NCBI GenBank assembly: GCA_021809545.1
Contig: JAKAYL010000005.1
Location: 1 to 57,293 of the forward strand
Direction of reading: 5' to 3'
DNA length: 57,293 bases
DNA from: Thermoplasmata archaeon
GTDB taxonomy: Archaea > Thermoplasmatota > Thermoplasmata > Lutacidiplasmatales > UBA184
The translations under genes and the position numbers were made by a program. The notes under the pieces are model-generated. The model did no database searches. It worked only from the letters and a program-made list of their open reading frames with translations, and was not told the DNA's origin. Shown one piece after another: positions 1 through 9,565 of the stretch. Each line of letters begins with the position of its first letter. Position 1 is the first letter of the stretch.

Positions 1-205
1 GGAGGACGCCGGACAATTTAGGTCTCCCTAGTCGGGCAATGAGAGGTCCCCCTCTTCACGCGGAAGGAAGGCTGGGACACGTGGATGGTGGACGTCTAGG
101 GTGGCGAACTCGGATCCCATCTTTGCTACTGGGAGATTCAATCTTCTTGGTCGCTTCTCTCAAGGGCAGCGACCCTTACCCGCCGCCCTCCACTCCCTTC
201 GGCGC

Positions 206-595
206 TTATTCGGCTACCGCTACCAGTGTGCGAAGCCTGTCATCAAAGGTCGCAAGCCGACCAATGTTCCTCTCGCGCATCGTCACGATCAGGCTTGCGT
301 CCGTGAAGCTGATGCCTTGGTCACGGTATTTGTGGAACACTTCCCACGCAGGCATCAAGAGCGCCGTCCCGAGCGAGATGGACACCCGCCCTTTGAGCGC
401 AGGTGTCGGCATCGGCAACAAGTGTCGTGCTGACTCCTCAAGGTTCGATAGACGTGTCCGCACCCTGATGAGTAGGAACAATTCGTCTACCACATGGTCG
501 GTCACGAACGGCGAACAATTCTGGGATATCCTGGACAGTCTCAGGACACAACGGCCGCCGCTCCGGTCGCGCCACCCGGGGGCGGGTCCAAGCAA
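206..595 (-). pseudogene. PIN-domain (VapC-like) nuclease, N-terminally truncated
   Basis: The C-terminal half matches a PIN-domain ribonuclease toxin. 'FVTDHVVDELFLL' looks like the conserved second acidic region, and 'GISFTDASLIVTMRE' followed by 'LATFDDRL' carries the last acidic residues of the fold. The N-terminal strand that should hold the first catalytic Asp (usually VDTSxLI) is missing. The frame is cut off where the oppositely oriented prenyltransferase gene begins. No VapB-like antitoxin is visible beside it. A PIN domain without its first Asp would probably be inactive, so I call it a remnant. A short diverged protein with another start codon is possible but less likely. Confidence 0.55.
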
Positions 596-629
596 GCCTT
601 AATTGGGCCCTCGGAGTCCAGAGGTGTTC

Positions 630-1439
630 ATGCCCCCGGCACAGAAGGGTCGGACCAAGTCCAGTGGGCTTACCGACATCATTGCCATCACCGCCCAGAC
701 GGCGCTGGAGCAACGTCTCCTCTCCGAGATCCGTGAGGGGCCCATCCCCCGCCACCTGGGGATCATCATGGACGGGAACCGCCGCTTCGCCCGGGAACAC
801 GGTCTCCTGACCGAGGAGGGGCATCTGCGGGGGAAGGACAAGCTGGAGGAGCTCCTCGACTGGTGCCTTGAGGTCGGGATCAAGGTCCTCACGGTCTATG
901 CCCTCTCCACCGAGAACCTGAACCGTCCTCCCGAGGAGGTGGACAAGCTGATGGAGCTCTTCGTGGAGAGCTTCCACAAGATCGCCGAGGACCCCCGGGT
1001 CCACCGCCACCGCATCCACGTCAACGTCATCGGGGACCGCGCCAAGCTCCGGGCGGATGTCGTGAAGGCCATCGAGCACGCCGAGGCCCGCACCGCGGAC
1101 TATGGCGACTACTGGTACAACATCGCCGTCGCCTACGGGGGACGGGAAGAGATCATCTACGCCATCCGCAAGATCGCCCGCGAGGTGAAGGAGGGGAAGG
1201 TCTCGGAGGACGAGATCGACGAGAAGATGGTCGCGAAGCACCTCTACACGCCCAACATCCCCGACCCGGACCTCATCTTCCGTACGAGCGGGGAGGAGCG
1301 GATCTCGAACTTCCTACTCTGGCAAGTGGCCTATGCAGAGCTTTATTTCTCTGACGTGCTGTGGCCGGGCCTGAGGAAGCTCGACTTCCTTCGTGCGATC
1401 CACGATTACCAGAGGCGGCAACGAAGATACGGGACGTGA
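630..1439 (+). CDS. uppS: cis-prenyltransferase (polyprenyl diphosphate synthase)
   Basis: This enzyme condenses isopentenyl diphosphate onto an allylic diphosphate to make the long polyprenyl (dolichyl-type) lipid carrier used in archaeal N-glycosylation. The family signature 'GIIMDGNRRFA' carries the catalytic Asp. 'YALSTENLNRP' and the C-terminal signature 'PDLIFRTSGEERISNFLLW' supply the substrate-binding Arg, Ser and Asn. From the ATG at 630 the protein is 269 residues, normal for the family. The ORF-track start at 603 is a TTG that adds nine unconserved residues. A GAGGTG lies close before the ATG, so 630 is preferred. The tRNA-Leu gene follows 16 bp after the stop on the same strand. 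Confidence 0.93.
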   Translation: MPPAQKGRTKSSGLTDIIAITAQTALEQRLLSEIREGPIPRHLGIIMDGNRRFAREHGLLTEEGHLRGKDKLEELLDWCLEVGIKVLTVYALSTENLNRPPEEVDKLMELFVESFHKIAEDPRVHRHRIHVNVIGDRAKLRADVVKAIEHAEARTADYGDYWYNIAVAYGGREEIIYAIRKIAREVKEGKVSEDEIDEKMVAKHLYTPNIPDPDLIFRTSGEERISNFLLWQVAYAELYFSDVLWPGLRKLDFLRAIHDYQRRQRRYGT

Positions 1440-1455
1440 ACGGCAAGGACAACGT

Positions 1456-1540
1456 GCAGGGGTAGCCCAGCTTGGTCAAAGGCGCCAGATTCAGGGTCTG
1501 GTCTCGAAGGAGTACGTGGGTTCGAATCCCTCCCCCTGCA
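1456..1540 (+). tRNA. tRNA-Leu (anticodon CAG)
   Basis: An 85-nt class II cloverleaf. The acceptor stem GCAGGGG (1456-1462) pairs perfectly with CCCCTGC (1533-1539), and A1540 is the discriminator base. Anticodon stem CCAGA/TCTGG encloses the loop TTCAGGG, placing CAG at 1492-1494. A long variable arm follows, as expected for leucine. The T loop is TTCGAAT. The T stem as read has one T-T mismatch (T1517/T1531). CCA is not encoded and no intron is seen. Confidence 0.92.
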
Positions 1541-1669
1541 TAACCTCCCCGCGTTCCCCTCCCTCCTGGCTTTTCTTCTCCGCGGGAACCACGAGCCTTT
1601 CGGCCGCGTAGAGGGTCCCCTCTTTGTGGGGGTCGTTCGCAGCGGTGCGAAGGGCGTCTCGGTCGGGGT

Positions 1670-3022
1670 TCAGCCCGGGGTGCGGGCCGGGGACTTCGGG
1701 GCCGGCTTTCCCTCCTCGTCCGGGGAGGCTGCGGGCTTCTGGGAAGTGAACTGCTCGGACTCCGTGGAGCCGTCCATGGCGAGCGTGCTCGTCAGTCCCC
1801 CGGAAAGGACCTGGGCCACGTCGTCGAAGTAGCCGGTCCCCACGAAGGTCTGGTGCTTGACCGCGGCGTACCCCTCCGCCTCCAGGTGGAACTCGGTTTC
1901 CTGGAGCTCGGAGTAGGCGGACATCCCGCTCTGCGCGTACCCCTTGGCCAACTGGAACATGGTGAGGTTGACCGCGTGGAAGCCGGCGAGCGTCACGAAC
2001 TGGAACTTGTATCCCATCTCCCCGATGGCGGACTGGAAGTTCGCGATCTCCTCGGGCTTGAGCTTCTTGCGCCAGTTGAACGAGGGCGAGCAGTTGTAGG
2101 CGAGGAGCTTCCCGGGGAACTCCTGGTGGACCTCGCGGGCGAAGCGCTCGGCCTCGTCGATGTCCGGGGAGGAGGTCTCGAACCAGAGCAGGTCCGCGTA
2201 GGGGGCGTAGGCCTTGCCCCGGGCGATGACCATGTCGAGCCCGCCCGTGATGCCGTGGTACCCCTCCTGGGTCCGGCTCCCGGTCATGAAGGGCTTGTCC
2301 CGGGGATCGATGTCGCTCGTGAGGAGCTTGGCGGAGAGCGCGTCGGTCCGGGCGATGATGACCGTCGGGACCCCGAGGACGTCCGCGGCGAGCCGCGTGG
2401 CCCAGAGCTTCTGGTTGAACTCCCGGACGGGCACCAGGACCTTGCCTCCCATGTGGCCGCACTTCTTGGCGGAGGCGAGCTGGTCCTCGATGTGGATGGC
2501 GGAGGTGCCGGCCTCGATGAGCGCCTTCGCGAGCTCGAAGGCGTTGAGGACGCCCCCGAACCCCGCCTCGGCGTCGGCGACGATGGGGGCGAACCAGTAG
2601 GTGTCCCCCTTGCCGGTCGAGTGCTGCTTCTCGTCCTCCCGTCGGAAGGCGTTGTTGATCCGCCGGACCAGGGCGGGCATGGAGTCCGCCGGGTAGAGGC
2701 TCTGGTCAGGGTAGGTCTGCGCCGCGCCGTTCGCATCGGCGGCCACCTGCCAGCCGCTCGCGTAGATGGCCTGGAGGCCCGCGGCGACCATCTGCACGGC
2801 CTGGCTGCCGTTCAGGGCCCCGAGGGCAGGAATGTACGGCTCGCTGTGGAGGAGGCGCCAGAAGCGCTGCGCCCCGAGGGTGGCAAGGGTGTACCGGATG
2901 TCGACCGAACCCCGCAGCCGCTCCACGTCCTCGGGTCGGTAGGGCCGCAGGATGCCCTTCCATCGCTCGCTGGTCTTCCAGTCTTCCACCGCGTTCTCCC
3001 TCGTCTCCATCCTCGGTTGCAT
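1670..3022 (-). CDS. aceA: isocitrate lyase
   Basis: Cleaves isocitrate to glyoxylate and succinate, the first committed step of the glyoxylate shunt, in the cytoplasm. The active-site signature '[13 protein letters not shown]' holds the catalytic Cys. Other family blocks are '[12 protein letters not shown]', '[10 protein letters not shown]', 'VIIARTDA' and 'NCSPSFNW'. At 450 residues it matches the bacterial-type enzyme of about 430, plus a short Pro/Lys/Ser-rich tail of about 30 residues that has no obvious function. It starts 6 bp after the stop of malate synthase on the same strand, so the two are almost certainly one transcript with malate synthase first. Confidence 0.96.
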   Translation of the reverse strand: MQPRMETRENAVEDWKTSERWKGILRPYRPEDVERLRGSVDIRYTLATLGAQRFWRLLHSEPYIPALGALNGSQAVQMVAAGLQAIYASGWQVAADANGAAQTYPDQSLYPADSMPALVRRINNAFRREDEKQHSTGKGDTYWFAPIVADAEAGFGGVLNAFELAKALIEAGTSAIHIEDQLASAKKCGHMGGKVLVPVREFNQKLWATRLAADVLGVPTVIIARTDALSAKLLTSDIDPRDKPFMTGSRTQEGYHGITGGLDMVIARGKAYAPYADLLWFETSSPDIDEAERFAREVHQEFPGKLLAYNCSPSFNWRKKLKPEEIANFQSAIGEMGYKFQFVTLAGFHAVNLTMFQLAKGYAQSGMSAYSELQETEFHLEAEGYAAVKHQTFVGTGYFDDVAQVLSGGLTSTLAMDGSTESEQFTSQKPAASPDEEGKPAPKSPARTPG

Positions 3023-3028
3023 CCTCAG

Positions 3029-4666
3029 CTACACCTGCCCGCCTTCTCGGGGAAGGGCGAGCAGGGTAACGAACTCGTCCAGGCTCTCCCGGGCGAGGCT
3101 CTCGGCAAGGATGCGGGCGGCGCGCTCGGCCTCGGGGGCCTCCTTGTCGCGCCCGGGCTCCGTTAGGTAGGCCGCCCGCTCCTTCTCGAGATGGTGCTGT
3201 ACGAGCGCCTGGGTGATGGGAGCCCCCTCCGTGAGGGTGGCCCCGTGGTGGATCCACTGCCAGAGCTGGCTTCTCGCGATCTCGGCCGTGGCCGCATCCT
3301 CCATCAGGTTGTCGATGGGGACGCACCCGTTCCCGCCGAGCCAGGCGGCGAGATAGCGGAAGGCGGCCCGGGCATTGCGCCGGACTCCGAGCTCGGTGAT
3401 CGCTCCCGAGGGGACCGTGAGGAGCTCGGCCGGGGGGAACGTCTCGGAAGGAGTCGTCCCGTGGATCTGGTTGGCCGAGGGCATGATCCGGTCGAAGACC
3501 TCTCGGGCGACCGGCACGAGGCCGGGATGGGCGACCCAGGTCCCGTCGTGTCCCGCCCGGGCCTCCCGCTCCTTGTCGGCGGTCACTTTGGCGAGCGCTT
3601 CGGCGTTCGCGGCCGGGTCGTTCTTGATGGGGATCTGGGCGGCCATCCCGCCCATGGCGTGGGCCCCGCGGCGGTGGCAGACCTGGATGAGGCGCCGTGA
3701 GTAGGCGGTCAGGAAGGGCTGGGTCATGGTGAGGCGGTCCCGGTCGGGGAAGCGGGCCTGAGGATCGTCCCGATATTGCTTGATGAAGCTGAAGAGGTAG
3801 TCCCAGCGGCCGCAGTTGAGCCCCACGGAATGCTCCCGGAGCTCCCAGAGGATCTCGTCCATCTGGAACGCGGCGGGGAGCGTCTCGATGAGCACGGTCG
3901 CCCGGATGCTCCCGCGGGGGATGCCCAGGGCCTCCTCGGCGGCCACGAAGACCTCGTTCCAGAGGCGGGCCTCGAGGTAGTGCTCGAGCTTGGGCAGGTA
4001 GAAGTAGGGGCCGCTCCCCCGCCCGACGAGCTCCTTGGCGTTGTGGAAGGCGAAGAGCCCGAAATCGAACAGGCTGGCCGAGATCGGTTTCCCCCCGAAC
4101 CGCACATGGACCTCGTCCAGGTGCCAGCCCCGGGGCCGGACCATGAGCGTCGCCGTTCGTTCGGCGAGCCGGTACTCCTTCCCCTCGGGGGTCGTGAGCT
4201 GGATGGTGCGCCGGACCGCATCCAAGAGGTTCGCCTGGCCGGTCACCGTGCCCTCCCAGGTCGGTGAATGGGCGTCCTCGAAGTCGGCCATGTACACGCG
4301 GGCGCCCGAGTTCAAGGCGTTGATGATCATCTTGCGGTCGGTCGGACCCGTGATCTCGACCCGTCGGTCCTTCAGGTCCGCGGGAGGGGGAGGCACGCTC
4401 CATTCCGACTCACGGACCGACCGGCTCTCGGAGGGATACTCGGGGCTCCTTCCCGAGTTCAACGTGGCACGGAATCCTCCGCGGGCCTGGAGCAGCTCCT
4501 GCCGCCGCTCCTCGAACTCCTCGTGCAACCGTCCCAGGAACCGCAGCGCCTCCCGCGTCAACACCTCCTCGGACCGAGGGACCTCGGGCCCCTGGATCTC
4601 GGGAGCGCTCTCCGGGCCAAGCCCTTCTGTGCGAGCGATCCGGTTCAGTTCCCCACGGTCAACCAT
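3029..4666 (-). CDS. aceB: malate synthase A
   Basis: Condenses glyoxylate with acetyl-CoA to malate, completing the glyoxylate shunt with the adjacent isocitrate lyase. The malate synthase signature is visible as 'REHSVGLNCGRWDYLFSF'. Other blocks are 'ITGPTDRKMIINALNSGA', 'MADFEDAHSPTW', 'VRPRGWHLDE' and 'GSIRATVLIETLPAAF'; the Glu of the last is a magnesium ligand. Length 545 fits the A form of about 530-550 residues, not the longer G form. The start is the ATG at 4666, about 310 bp from the divergent lhgO. Having both shunt genes together suggests growth on acetate, fatty acids or similar C2 sources. Confidence 0.95.
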   Translation of the reverse strand: MVDRGELNRIARTEGLGPESAPEIQGPEVPRSEEVLTREALRFLGRLHEEFEERRQELLQARGGFRATLNSGRSPEYPSESRSVRESEWSVPPPPADLKDRRVEITGPTDRKMIINALNSGARVYMADFEDAHSPTWEGTVTGQANLLDAVRRTIQLTTPEGKEYRLAERTATLMVRPRGWHLDEVHVRFGGKPISASLFDFGLFAFHNAKELVGRGSGPYFYLPKLEHYLEARLWNEVFVAAEEALGIPRGSIRATVLIETLPAAFQMDEILWELREHSVGLNCGRWDYLFSFIKQYRDDPQARFPDRDRLTMTQPFLTAYSRRLIQVCHRRGAHAMGGMAAQIPIKNDPAANAEALAKVTADKEREARAGHDGTWVAHPGLVPVAREVFDRIMPSANQIHGTTPSETFPPAELLTVPSGAITELGVRRNARAAFRYLAAWLGGNGCVPIDNLMEDAATAEIARSQLWQWIHHGATLTEGAPITQALVQHHLEKERAAYLTEPGRDKEAPEAERAARILAESLARESLDEFVTLLALPREGGQV

Positions 4667-4976
4667 CTCGGCTCAGTGAGGGCTCCTCAGGGAGCAATTC
4701 GGTCGTGGGACGGGAGTCACTGGTTCCGGGAGGAGGTCCGGGCTTAAATCTCTTCTGGCTCGGTCCCGGGCCGGCGCTCTTCGGGACCGGGCCGCCCCCC
4801 CTCGGTTCGGCGCCGCGGGGCAGGAACACCGCACGGGTTTTCGATGGCCCCTACGAAGCGGGTTCCGAGGAGAACGCCCCGTAGCCGTTGTCTTTTCCAC
4901 TGGCAAGGGACCTTGGGGGCCTACGGACAGGTAGATATCCACTCGCGGGCTCTGGATTTGGTGGGAGGGCAAGCGG
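4667..4976. promoter_or_regulatory. divergent intergenic region aceB / lhgO
   Basis: 310 bp with no convincing gene. It must hold the promoters of both divergent units. A weak TATA-like GATTTAAG (reverse strand, about 4743-4750) lies about 80 nt before aceB. AGATATCC near 4933-4940 lies about 40 nt before lhgO, and a GGGAGGG Shine-Dalgarno-like run sits at 4963-4969. No clear operator was seen. Confidence 0.4.
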
Positions 4977-6182
4977 ATGCGGCCAAATTCCGATGTCATC
5001 GTGGTCGGCGGAGGCATCCTCGGCCTCGCTACCGCCCGCCACCTGGTCCTGCAACGTCCCGGACTGCGGGTCATGGTCCTCGAGAAGGAGACCGGGATCG
5101 CCCGGCATCAGACGGGGCACAACAGCGGGGTCATCCATTCCGGGATCTACTATCGGCCAGGCTCGGCGAAGGCGATGCTCTGTGTCCGCGGACGGTCGCT
5201 CCTTCTCTCCTACCTTGAGGAGAAGGGGATCGCCCACCAGCTCTGTGGCAAGCTGATCGTGGCGACCCGCCGCACCGAACTTCCCACGCTGGAACTCCTG
5301 CTGAAACGAGCCCATGCGAATGGGATCACGGACTGCCAGCGCCTGTCGTCAGCCAAGTTGAAGGAACTGGAGCCCGAAGTGGGGGGCCTTGCGGGCCTCG
5401 AGGTGCCAGGGACCGGGATGGTCGATTACCGCCAGGTCTCCCGGGCCTTCGGAGAGGACCTGGAAGCGCACGGAGGCAGGATCGCCACCCGCTCTCCTGT
5501 CGAGGGGCTCCGTCTCCGAAAAGACGGCGTCCGGGTCAAGACCCCCCTGGGCGAGGTCCGGGGGAGATTCCTGGTGAGCTGCGCGGGGCTCGAGGCCGAC
5601 CGGGTCGCCCGGATGGCGGGGCTCCAACCCGACGTTCGGATCGTTCCCTTCCGGGGGGAATACTACTCCTTGCGTCCGGGGTCGCGGGTGGAGATCCACC
5701 GCCACATCTATCCCGTTCCCGATCCCGAGCTCCCCTTCTTGGGGGTGCATCTGACCCTGAAGATGGACGGGTCGGTCGAGTTGGGGCCCAACGCGGTGTT
5801 GGCCCTCAAGCGGGAAGGGTACTCCCGCTCGGATTGGAGCCCGCGGGATGTGGCCGGTGAGCTCGGCTTCCCGGGATTCTATCGGATGGCGGGTCATCTC
5901 TGGAAGTCGGGCCTTTACGAGTACTTCCGCTCCTTCAGCCGGGAGCAGTTCGCAGCGGACCTCGCCCGCCTCGTACCCGCGATCACCCCGAAGGACATGG
6001 TCCGGGGGGGTTCGGGGGTGCGAGCGCAGGCGCTTTCCCGGGACGGCCGGCTCCTCGATGACTTCTCCTTCCTCTCCGAGGGGAGGAGCCTGCACGTGCT
6101 CAATGCTCCCTCCCCTGCAGCGACCGCCTCACTGGCCATCGCCGAGGCGATCGCAGGGCAGGTGCCCTTCGACCTCGGGTGA
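4977..6182 (+). CDS. lhgO: L-2-hydroxyglutarate oxidase
   Basis: FAD enzyme that oxidises L-2-hydroxyglutarate to 2-oxoglutarate, passing electrons to oxygen or the membrane quinone pool. The N-terminal Rossmann motif 'VIVVGGGILGLATA' binds FAD. 'RHQTGHNSGVIHSGIYY' is the characteristic LhgO/YgaF block. The FAD-capping C-terminal part carries 'GGSGVRAQ' and 'HVLNAPSPAATASLAIA'. Length 401 is typical. The ATG at 4977 follows a GGGAGGG ribosome-binding site. It is divergent from the glyoxylate operon, so the region handles C2 and C5 acid metabolism. It ends one base before the end of the convergent FAD oxidase gene. Confidence 0.9.
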   Translation: MRPNSDVIVVGGGILGLATARHLVLQRPGLRVMVLEKETGIARHQTGHNSGVIHSGIYYRPGSAKAMLCVRGRSLLLSYLEEKGIAHQLCGKLIVATRRTELPTLELLLKRAHANGITDCQRLSSAKLKELEPEVGGLAGLEVPGTGMVDYRQVSRAFGEDLEAHGGRIATRSPVEGLRLRKDGVRVKTPLGEVRGRFLVSCAGLEADRVARMAGLQPDVRIVPFRGEYYSLRPGSRVEIHRHIYPVPDPELPFLGVHLTLKMDGSVELGPNAVLALKREGYSRSDWSPRDVAGELGFPGFYRMAGHLWKSGLYEYFRSFSREQFAADLARLVPAITPKDMVRGGSGVRAQALSRDGRLLDDFSFLSEGRSLHVLNAPSPAATASLAIAEAIAGQVPFDLG

Positions 6183-7328
6183 TCAGGCGGACTGGGAGAA
6201 GGCCCCGGAGAGGTCCCCCTCCCGCAGTCCTCGCACGAAGCGGCCGAGGAAGGGGTCGGGAGGCGCTTGGCCCAGGCAGAGGTCCGTGGCGAGGCGGGCC
6301 ATTCCCGGGGCGAAGCTCCAGCCCAGCCGGAACCCTCCCGTGGCGACCACGACCTTTCCCTTCTGGCCCACGATCGGGAGCCCGTCGGGGGAGGAGGGTC
6401 GGTGGCCCATCTGGACCGGACCGACCTCCGTAAGCTCCAGGAGCGTCCGGGCGATGCGAAGGACCTTCTCCGAACGGGCGGCGCTTCCCGAGAGCGAGAA
6501 GTCCCACCCTCCCGTGAGCTTCCCACCGTCCGCAAGGGGCACCGCGGCGATCCCATAGTCGGCATAGATGACGGCGTTCTTCAGGGGGGTCTTGGTCCGG
6601 ATCTTCCACCCGTATCCCTTGACGGAGGTGATCGGCAGGCCCATGCGGCGGCAGGCGATGCCCCCGGTCAGGATGACCGCATCGTGCCGCTTCTTCTCCG
6701 CCCCGCAGGTGACCTCTCCGTCGAGGGTGACGCGCCCGACCTCCCCGGTCACGACCTTGGTTCCGTGGATCTCCCGTTCCATCCGGGCCACGAAGAGATC
6801 GGTGTCGATCCAGCCCATGTTGGGATAATGTAGGGAACCGGTCCCGTCCGGCTTCTCCTCCACTTCCACCCGCTCGTCCATCTCCCGGGCCCGGACCGTT
6901 TCGAGAGCGTCCCGGAAGTTCCGGCGGACGGAGTAGTATTCCGTCAGGCCGCCCATGGCGAACCCGAAGTCGTTCCGCTCCTCGGCCATGGCGCTATACT
7001 CCGCGAGGGAGCGGCTTCCCAGGGCGGCGGTCCCCGCGAGGTCCTCGGGCGCAAGCGTGCGGCCAAAGTGGCGCACGTAGCCCCGGAGCCATCGTCCGTC
7101 CACGCTGCGGAACCCCGAGGCCCCGCTGCGGAGATAGCGGAAGGCGCGGCGGAGGTAGCGGAGGTTGTTGATGCAATAGTAATTGTGTCCCTCAAGGATG
7201 CCGGCGGCGTGCACGGAGCCGGCCCCGAGCCGGGTCCGTTCGTAGAGCGTGACCTCGGCCCCGGCCGCCCGGAGATACCGTGCGGCGAAAAGTCCTGTGA
7301 TCCCCCCTCCCACCACGGCGACATCCAT
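6183..7328 (-). CDS. FAD-dependent oxidoreductase, DAO/DadA family
   Basis: A D-amino-acid oxidase/glycine oxidase family flavoprotein of 381 residues. 'VAVVGGGITGLFAARYL' is the N-terminal dinucleotide-binding motif, with the Glu of 'VTLYERTRLGAG' binding the ribose. Late motifs 'QMGHRPSSPDGLPIVG' and 'VVVATGGFRLGWSFAPGMA' are the usual DAO C-terminal FAD contacts. The natural substrate cannot be read from sequence; amino acids, glycine, sarcosine or 2-hydroxyacids are all handled by the family. It is convergent with lhgO with no gap between the stop codons. Its 5' end faces the prolyl oligopeptidase gene divergently across about 98 bp. Confidence 0.8.
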   Translation of the reverse strand: MDVAVVGGGITGLFAARYLRAAGAEVTLYERTRLGAGSVHAAGILEGHNYYCINNLRYLRRAFRYLRSGASGFRSVDGRWLRGYVRHFGRTLAPEDLAGTAALGSRSLAEYSAMAEERNDFGFAMGGLTEYYSVRRNFRDALETVRAREMDERVEVEEKPDGTGSLHYPNMGWIDTDLFVARMEREIHGTKVVTGEVGRVTLDGEVTCGAEKKRHDAVILTGGIACRRMGLPITSVKGYGWKIRTKTPLKNAVIYADYGIAAVPLADGGKLTGGWDFSLSGSAARSEKVLRIARTLLELTEVGPVQMGHRPSSPDGLPIVGQKGKVVVATGGFRLGWSFAPGMARLATDLCLGQAPPDPFLGRFVRGLREGDLSGAFSQSA

Positions 7329-7426
7329 GGCCCCGTCGAGAGCCCGGACCGGCTTAAAGGGAGAGACAGCACCTTGGCTCGCGAAGCTGAAGTGCGCCGG
7401 CGTATCGTGGGGGGGCGAGGCATTCT

Positions 7427-9538
7427 ATGTCGAAACCCCTTCCCCTGCCGCCGCGCGCTACTCCTCGTCCCGTCTGGAACACCTACCACGGCACCCGGGT
7501 CCGGGACGACTATCAGTGGTTGGAGAAGGACGATGCCCGGGACGTGCGGAAGTGGGTGGCCGGACAGAACCGGTATTCCCGCGCTTGGCTCGATGCCTTG
7601 CCGGACCGTTCTAAGGTCGCTCGCCGGTTGACCGGTCTCCTCCACAAGGGATTCGTCTTCTACGGGCCCCCTCGCTTCGCGGGAGGCCGGCTCTTCGCCC
7701 TGCGGTGGGACACCCGGGTGGGCCGAGCCCAGCTGGTGGTGTACGATTCCCCCGGGAAGCTCGAGCGTTCCCGGGTCCTTCTGGACCCGGCCGAGTGGGA
7801 CACGAAGGGAGCCGCGGCGGCGATCGATCGTTTCGCTCCCTCGTGGGACGGTCGCTACCTCGCGGTCTGCGCCTCCTTGGGGGGGACCGAGAGCGGGGAT
7901 TTGCGATTCTATGATGCCCGGAACGGCCGCCCGATCCCGGACGTGATCCCCGCGGTCGCCAAGGCGGGGGCGGGGACGGACTTCGCCTGGACGCCCGACA
8001 GCCGCGGGATCTACTACACGCGGCACCCCCGCAAGGGCGAGGTCGCTGCGGAGGACCTCGACTTCTATCAACGCGTCTACTTTCACCCGTTGGGGACCCC
8101 GGAATCCGAGGACAAGCTGGTCATCGGTGAGAAGTTCCCGCGCATCGCCGAGACGAAGATCCGCACCCTCCCAAACCGGGACACCTGTGTGCTCTCCGTC
8201 GCGCATGGGGACGGGGGAACTTTCGAGTTCTGGGTGGGCTCGGTAGCGGGTTCTTGGAGGCAGGTGGCCTCGCCCCGGGACCAGGTCGTTCAGGCCGTTC
8301 CTAGCCCCGACGGCTACCTCTATCTTCTGTCCCGGAAGGGCGCCCCCCGCGGGAAGGTCCTGCGCGTCCCCCTCGACCAGGGGAAGGTCTCCGCCGCGAC
8401 CACCGTGCTCAAGGAGGGCGAGTGGGTGGTGGAATATCTGGTGCCGACCCCCGACCACCTCTTCGTACGGGAGGAGATGGGCGGCATCGAGCGTCTCCGG
8501 GCGATCTCCCTCCGCACGCATAAGTCCACCCAAGCCAAGATCCCCCGCGTGGCCGGTGTCCCGTGGGTCGTTCCCGTGGAAGGGAACGAAGTGCTGTTCG
8601 CGGCGAATACGTACCTCGCGCCCCCGGAGGTGTTCCGATGGGATCCTTCCCGGGGGGCTGCGCGACCAACCCCTCTCTCTTCCCGCCCCCTCACCGACCT
8701 TTCCCGTTTCGAGGTGGTCCAGGAATGGGCGACCTCGAAGGACGGGACCCGGGTCCCGCTCACCATCGTGCGCCCCCGGGACCTCCGGAGGAACGGCGAA
8801 CATCCCGTCCACCTGGCGGGCTACGGGGGATACGGCATCTCCTCCCTCCCGGGGTACGTCGTCTGGGACATCCCATGGCTCGAGAGCGGAGGGATCGTCG
8901 TCGTGGCCCACATCCGGGGAGGCGGTGAGTACGGCGACCGCTGGCACCGGGAGGGCATGCTCACGAAGAAGCAGAACGTTTTCGACGATTTCATCGCCGT
9001 TGCGGAGCATCTGGTGAAGCGGGGGTACACCTCTCCGGAGAAGTTGGCCATCGAGGGAGGGAGCAACGGGGGGTTGCTCATGGGCGCCGTGCTCACGCAG
9101 CGTCCGGACCTCTTCCGGGCGGTCGCCGCCCACGTCGGTATCTTCGATTCGCTCCGGAGCGAGTTGGAGACCAACGGGCAGTACAACATCACGGAGTTCG
9201 GCACCGTCCAGGACCGGAAGCAGTTCCGCGCCCTCTACGCCTACTCTCCCTACCACCGGGTGGTCCCGGGGACCCGCTACCCCGCGGTCCTCCTGGCGGC
9301 GGGGGACAATGACCCTCGGGTGGCCCCCTACCAGTCCCGGAAGATGGCCGCGCAACTGCAGTCCGGCAACGCCTCGGAGGAACCCGTGCTCCTCCGCACG
9401 AGCGGAAACTCCGGGCATAACATGACCCGGGTGAACGATATCGTGGAGCTGATGGCCGATGCTCAGGCCTTTCTCATGGACCGGGTGGGGCTCTCGTACC
9501 GGGCCAATGGTCCGGCCCCCTCCCGGCGGAAGAAGTAG
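7427..9538 (+). CDS. prolyl oligopeptidase (S9A family)
   Basis: Serine peptidase that cuts short proline-containing peptides. No signal peptide is seen, so it is probably cytoplasmic. The first 75 or so residues plus a beta-propeller (about 80-430) gate the C-terminal alpha/beta-hydrolase domain. The nucleophile Ser lies in 'EGGSNGGLLMGAVL', the Asp in 'AAGDNDPRVAPYQS', and the His in 'GNSGHNM'. 'YGGYGIS' and 'VVAHIRGGGEYGD' are typical upstream blocks. Length 703 matches the family (about 690-710). The start ATG at 7427 agrees with the family N-terminus. Probably involved in peptide scavenging. Confidence 0.92.
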   Translation: MSKPLPLPPRATPRPVWNTYHGTRVRDDYQWLEKDDARDVRKWVAGQNRYSRAWLDALPDRSKVARRLTGLLHKGFVFYGPPRFAGGRLFALRWDTRVGRAQLVVYDSPGKLERSRVLLDPAEWDTKGAAAAIDRFAPSWDGRYLAVCASLGGTESGDLRFYDARNGRPIPDVIPAVAKAGAGTDFAWTPDSRGIYYTRHPRKGEVAAEDLDFYQRVYFHPLGTPESEDKLVIGEKFPRIAETKIRTLPNRDTCVLSVAHGDGGTFEFWVGSVAGSWRQVASPRDQVVQAVPSPDGYLYLLSRKGAPRGKVLRVPLDQGKVSAATTVLKEGEWVVEYLVPTPDHLFVREEMGGIERLRAISLRTHKSTQAKIPRVAGVPWVVPVEGNEVLFAANTYLAPPEVFRWDPSRGAARPTPLSSRPLTDLSRFEVVQEWATSKDGTRVPLTIVRPRDLRRNGEHPVHLAGYGGYGISSLPGYVVWDIPWLESGGIVVVAHIRGGGEYGDRWHREGMLTKKQNVFDDFIAVAEHLVKRGYTSPEKLAIEGGSNGGLLMGAVLTQRPDLFRAVAAHVGIFDSLRSELETNGQYNITEFGTVQDRKQFRALYAYSPYHRVVPGTRYPAVLLAAGDNDPRVAPYQSRKMAAQLQSGNASEEPVLLRTSGNSGHNMTRVNDIVELMADAQAFLMDRVGLSYRANGPAPSRRKK

Positions 9539-9565
9539 TCTCCGGCGGGAGGACGCGGGAGCGGC

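Noticed and set aside
2706-4403. 565-aa ORF overlapping aceB and aceA
   Set aside because: Pro/Arg/Gly-rich shadow in another frame of two well-identified enzymes.
6944-9418. 824-aa minus-strand ORF
   Set aside because: Antisense to the prolyl oligopeptidase gene; a product of high GC, with no recognisable domain.
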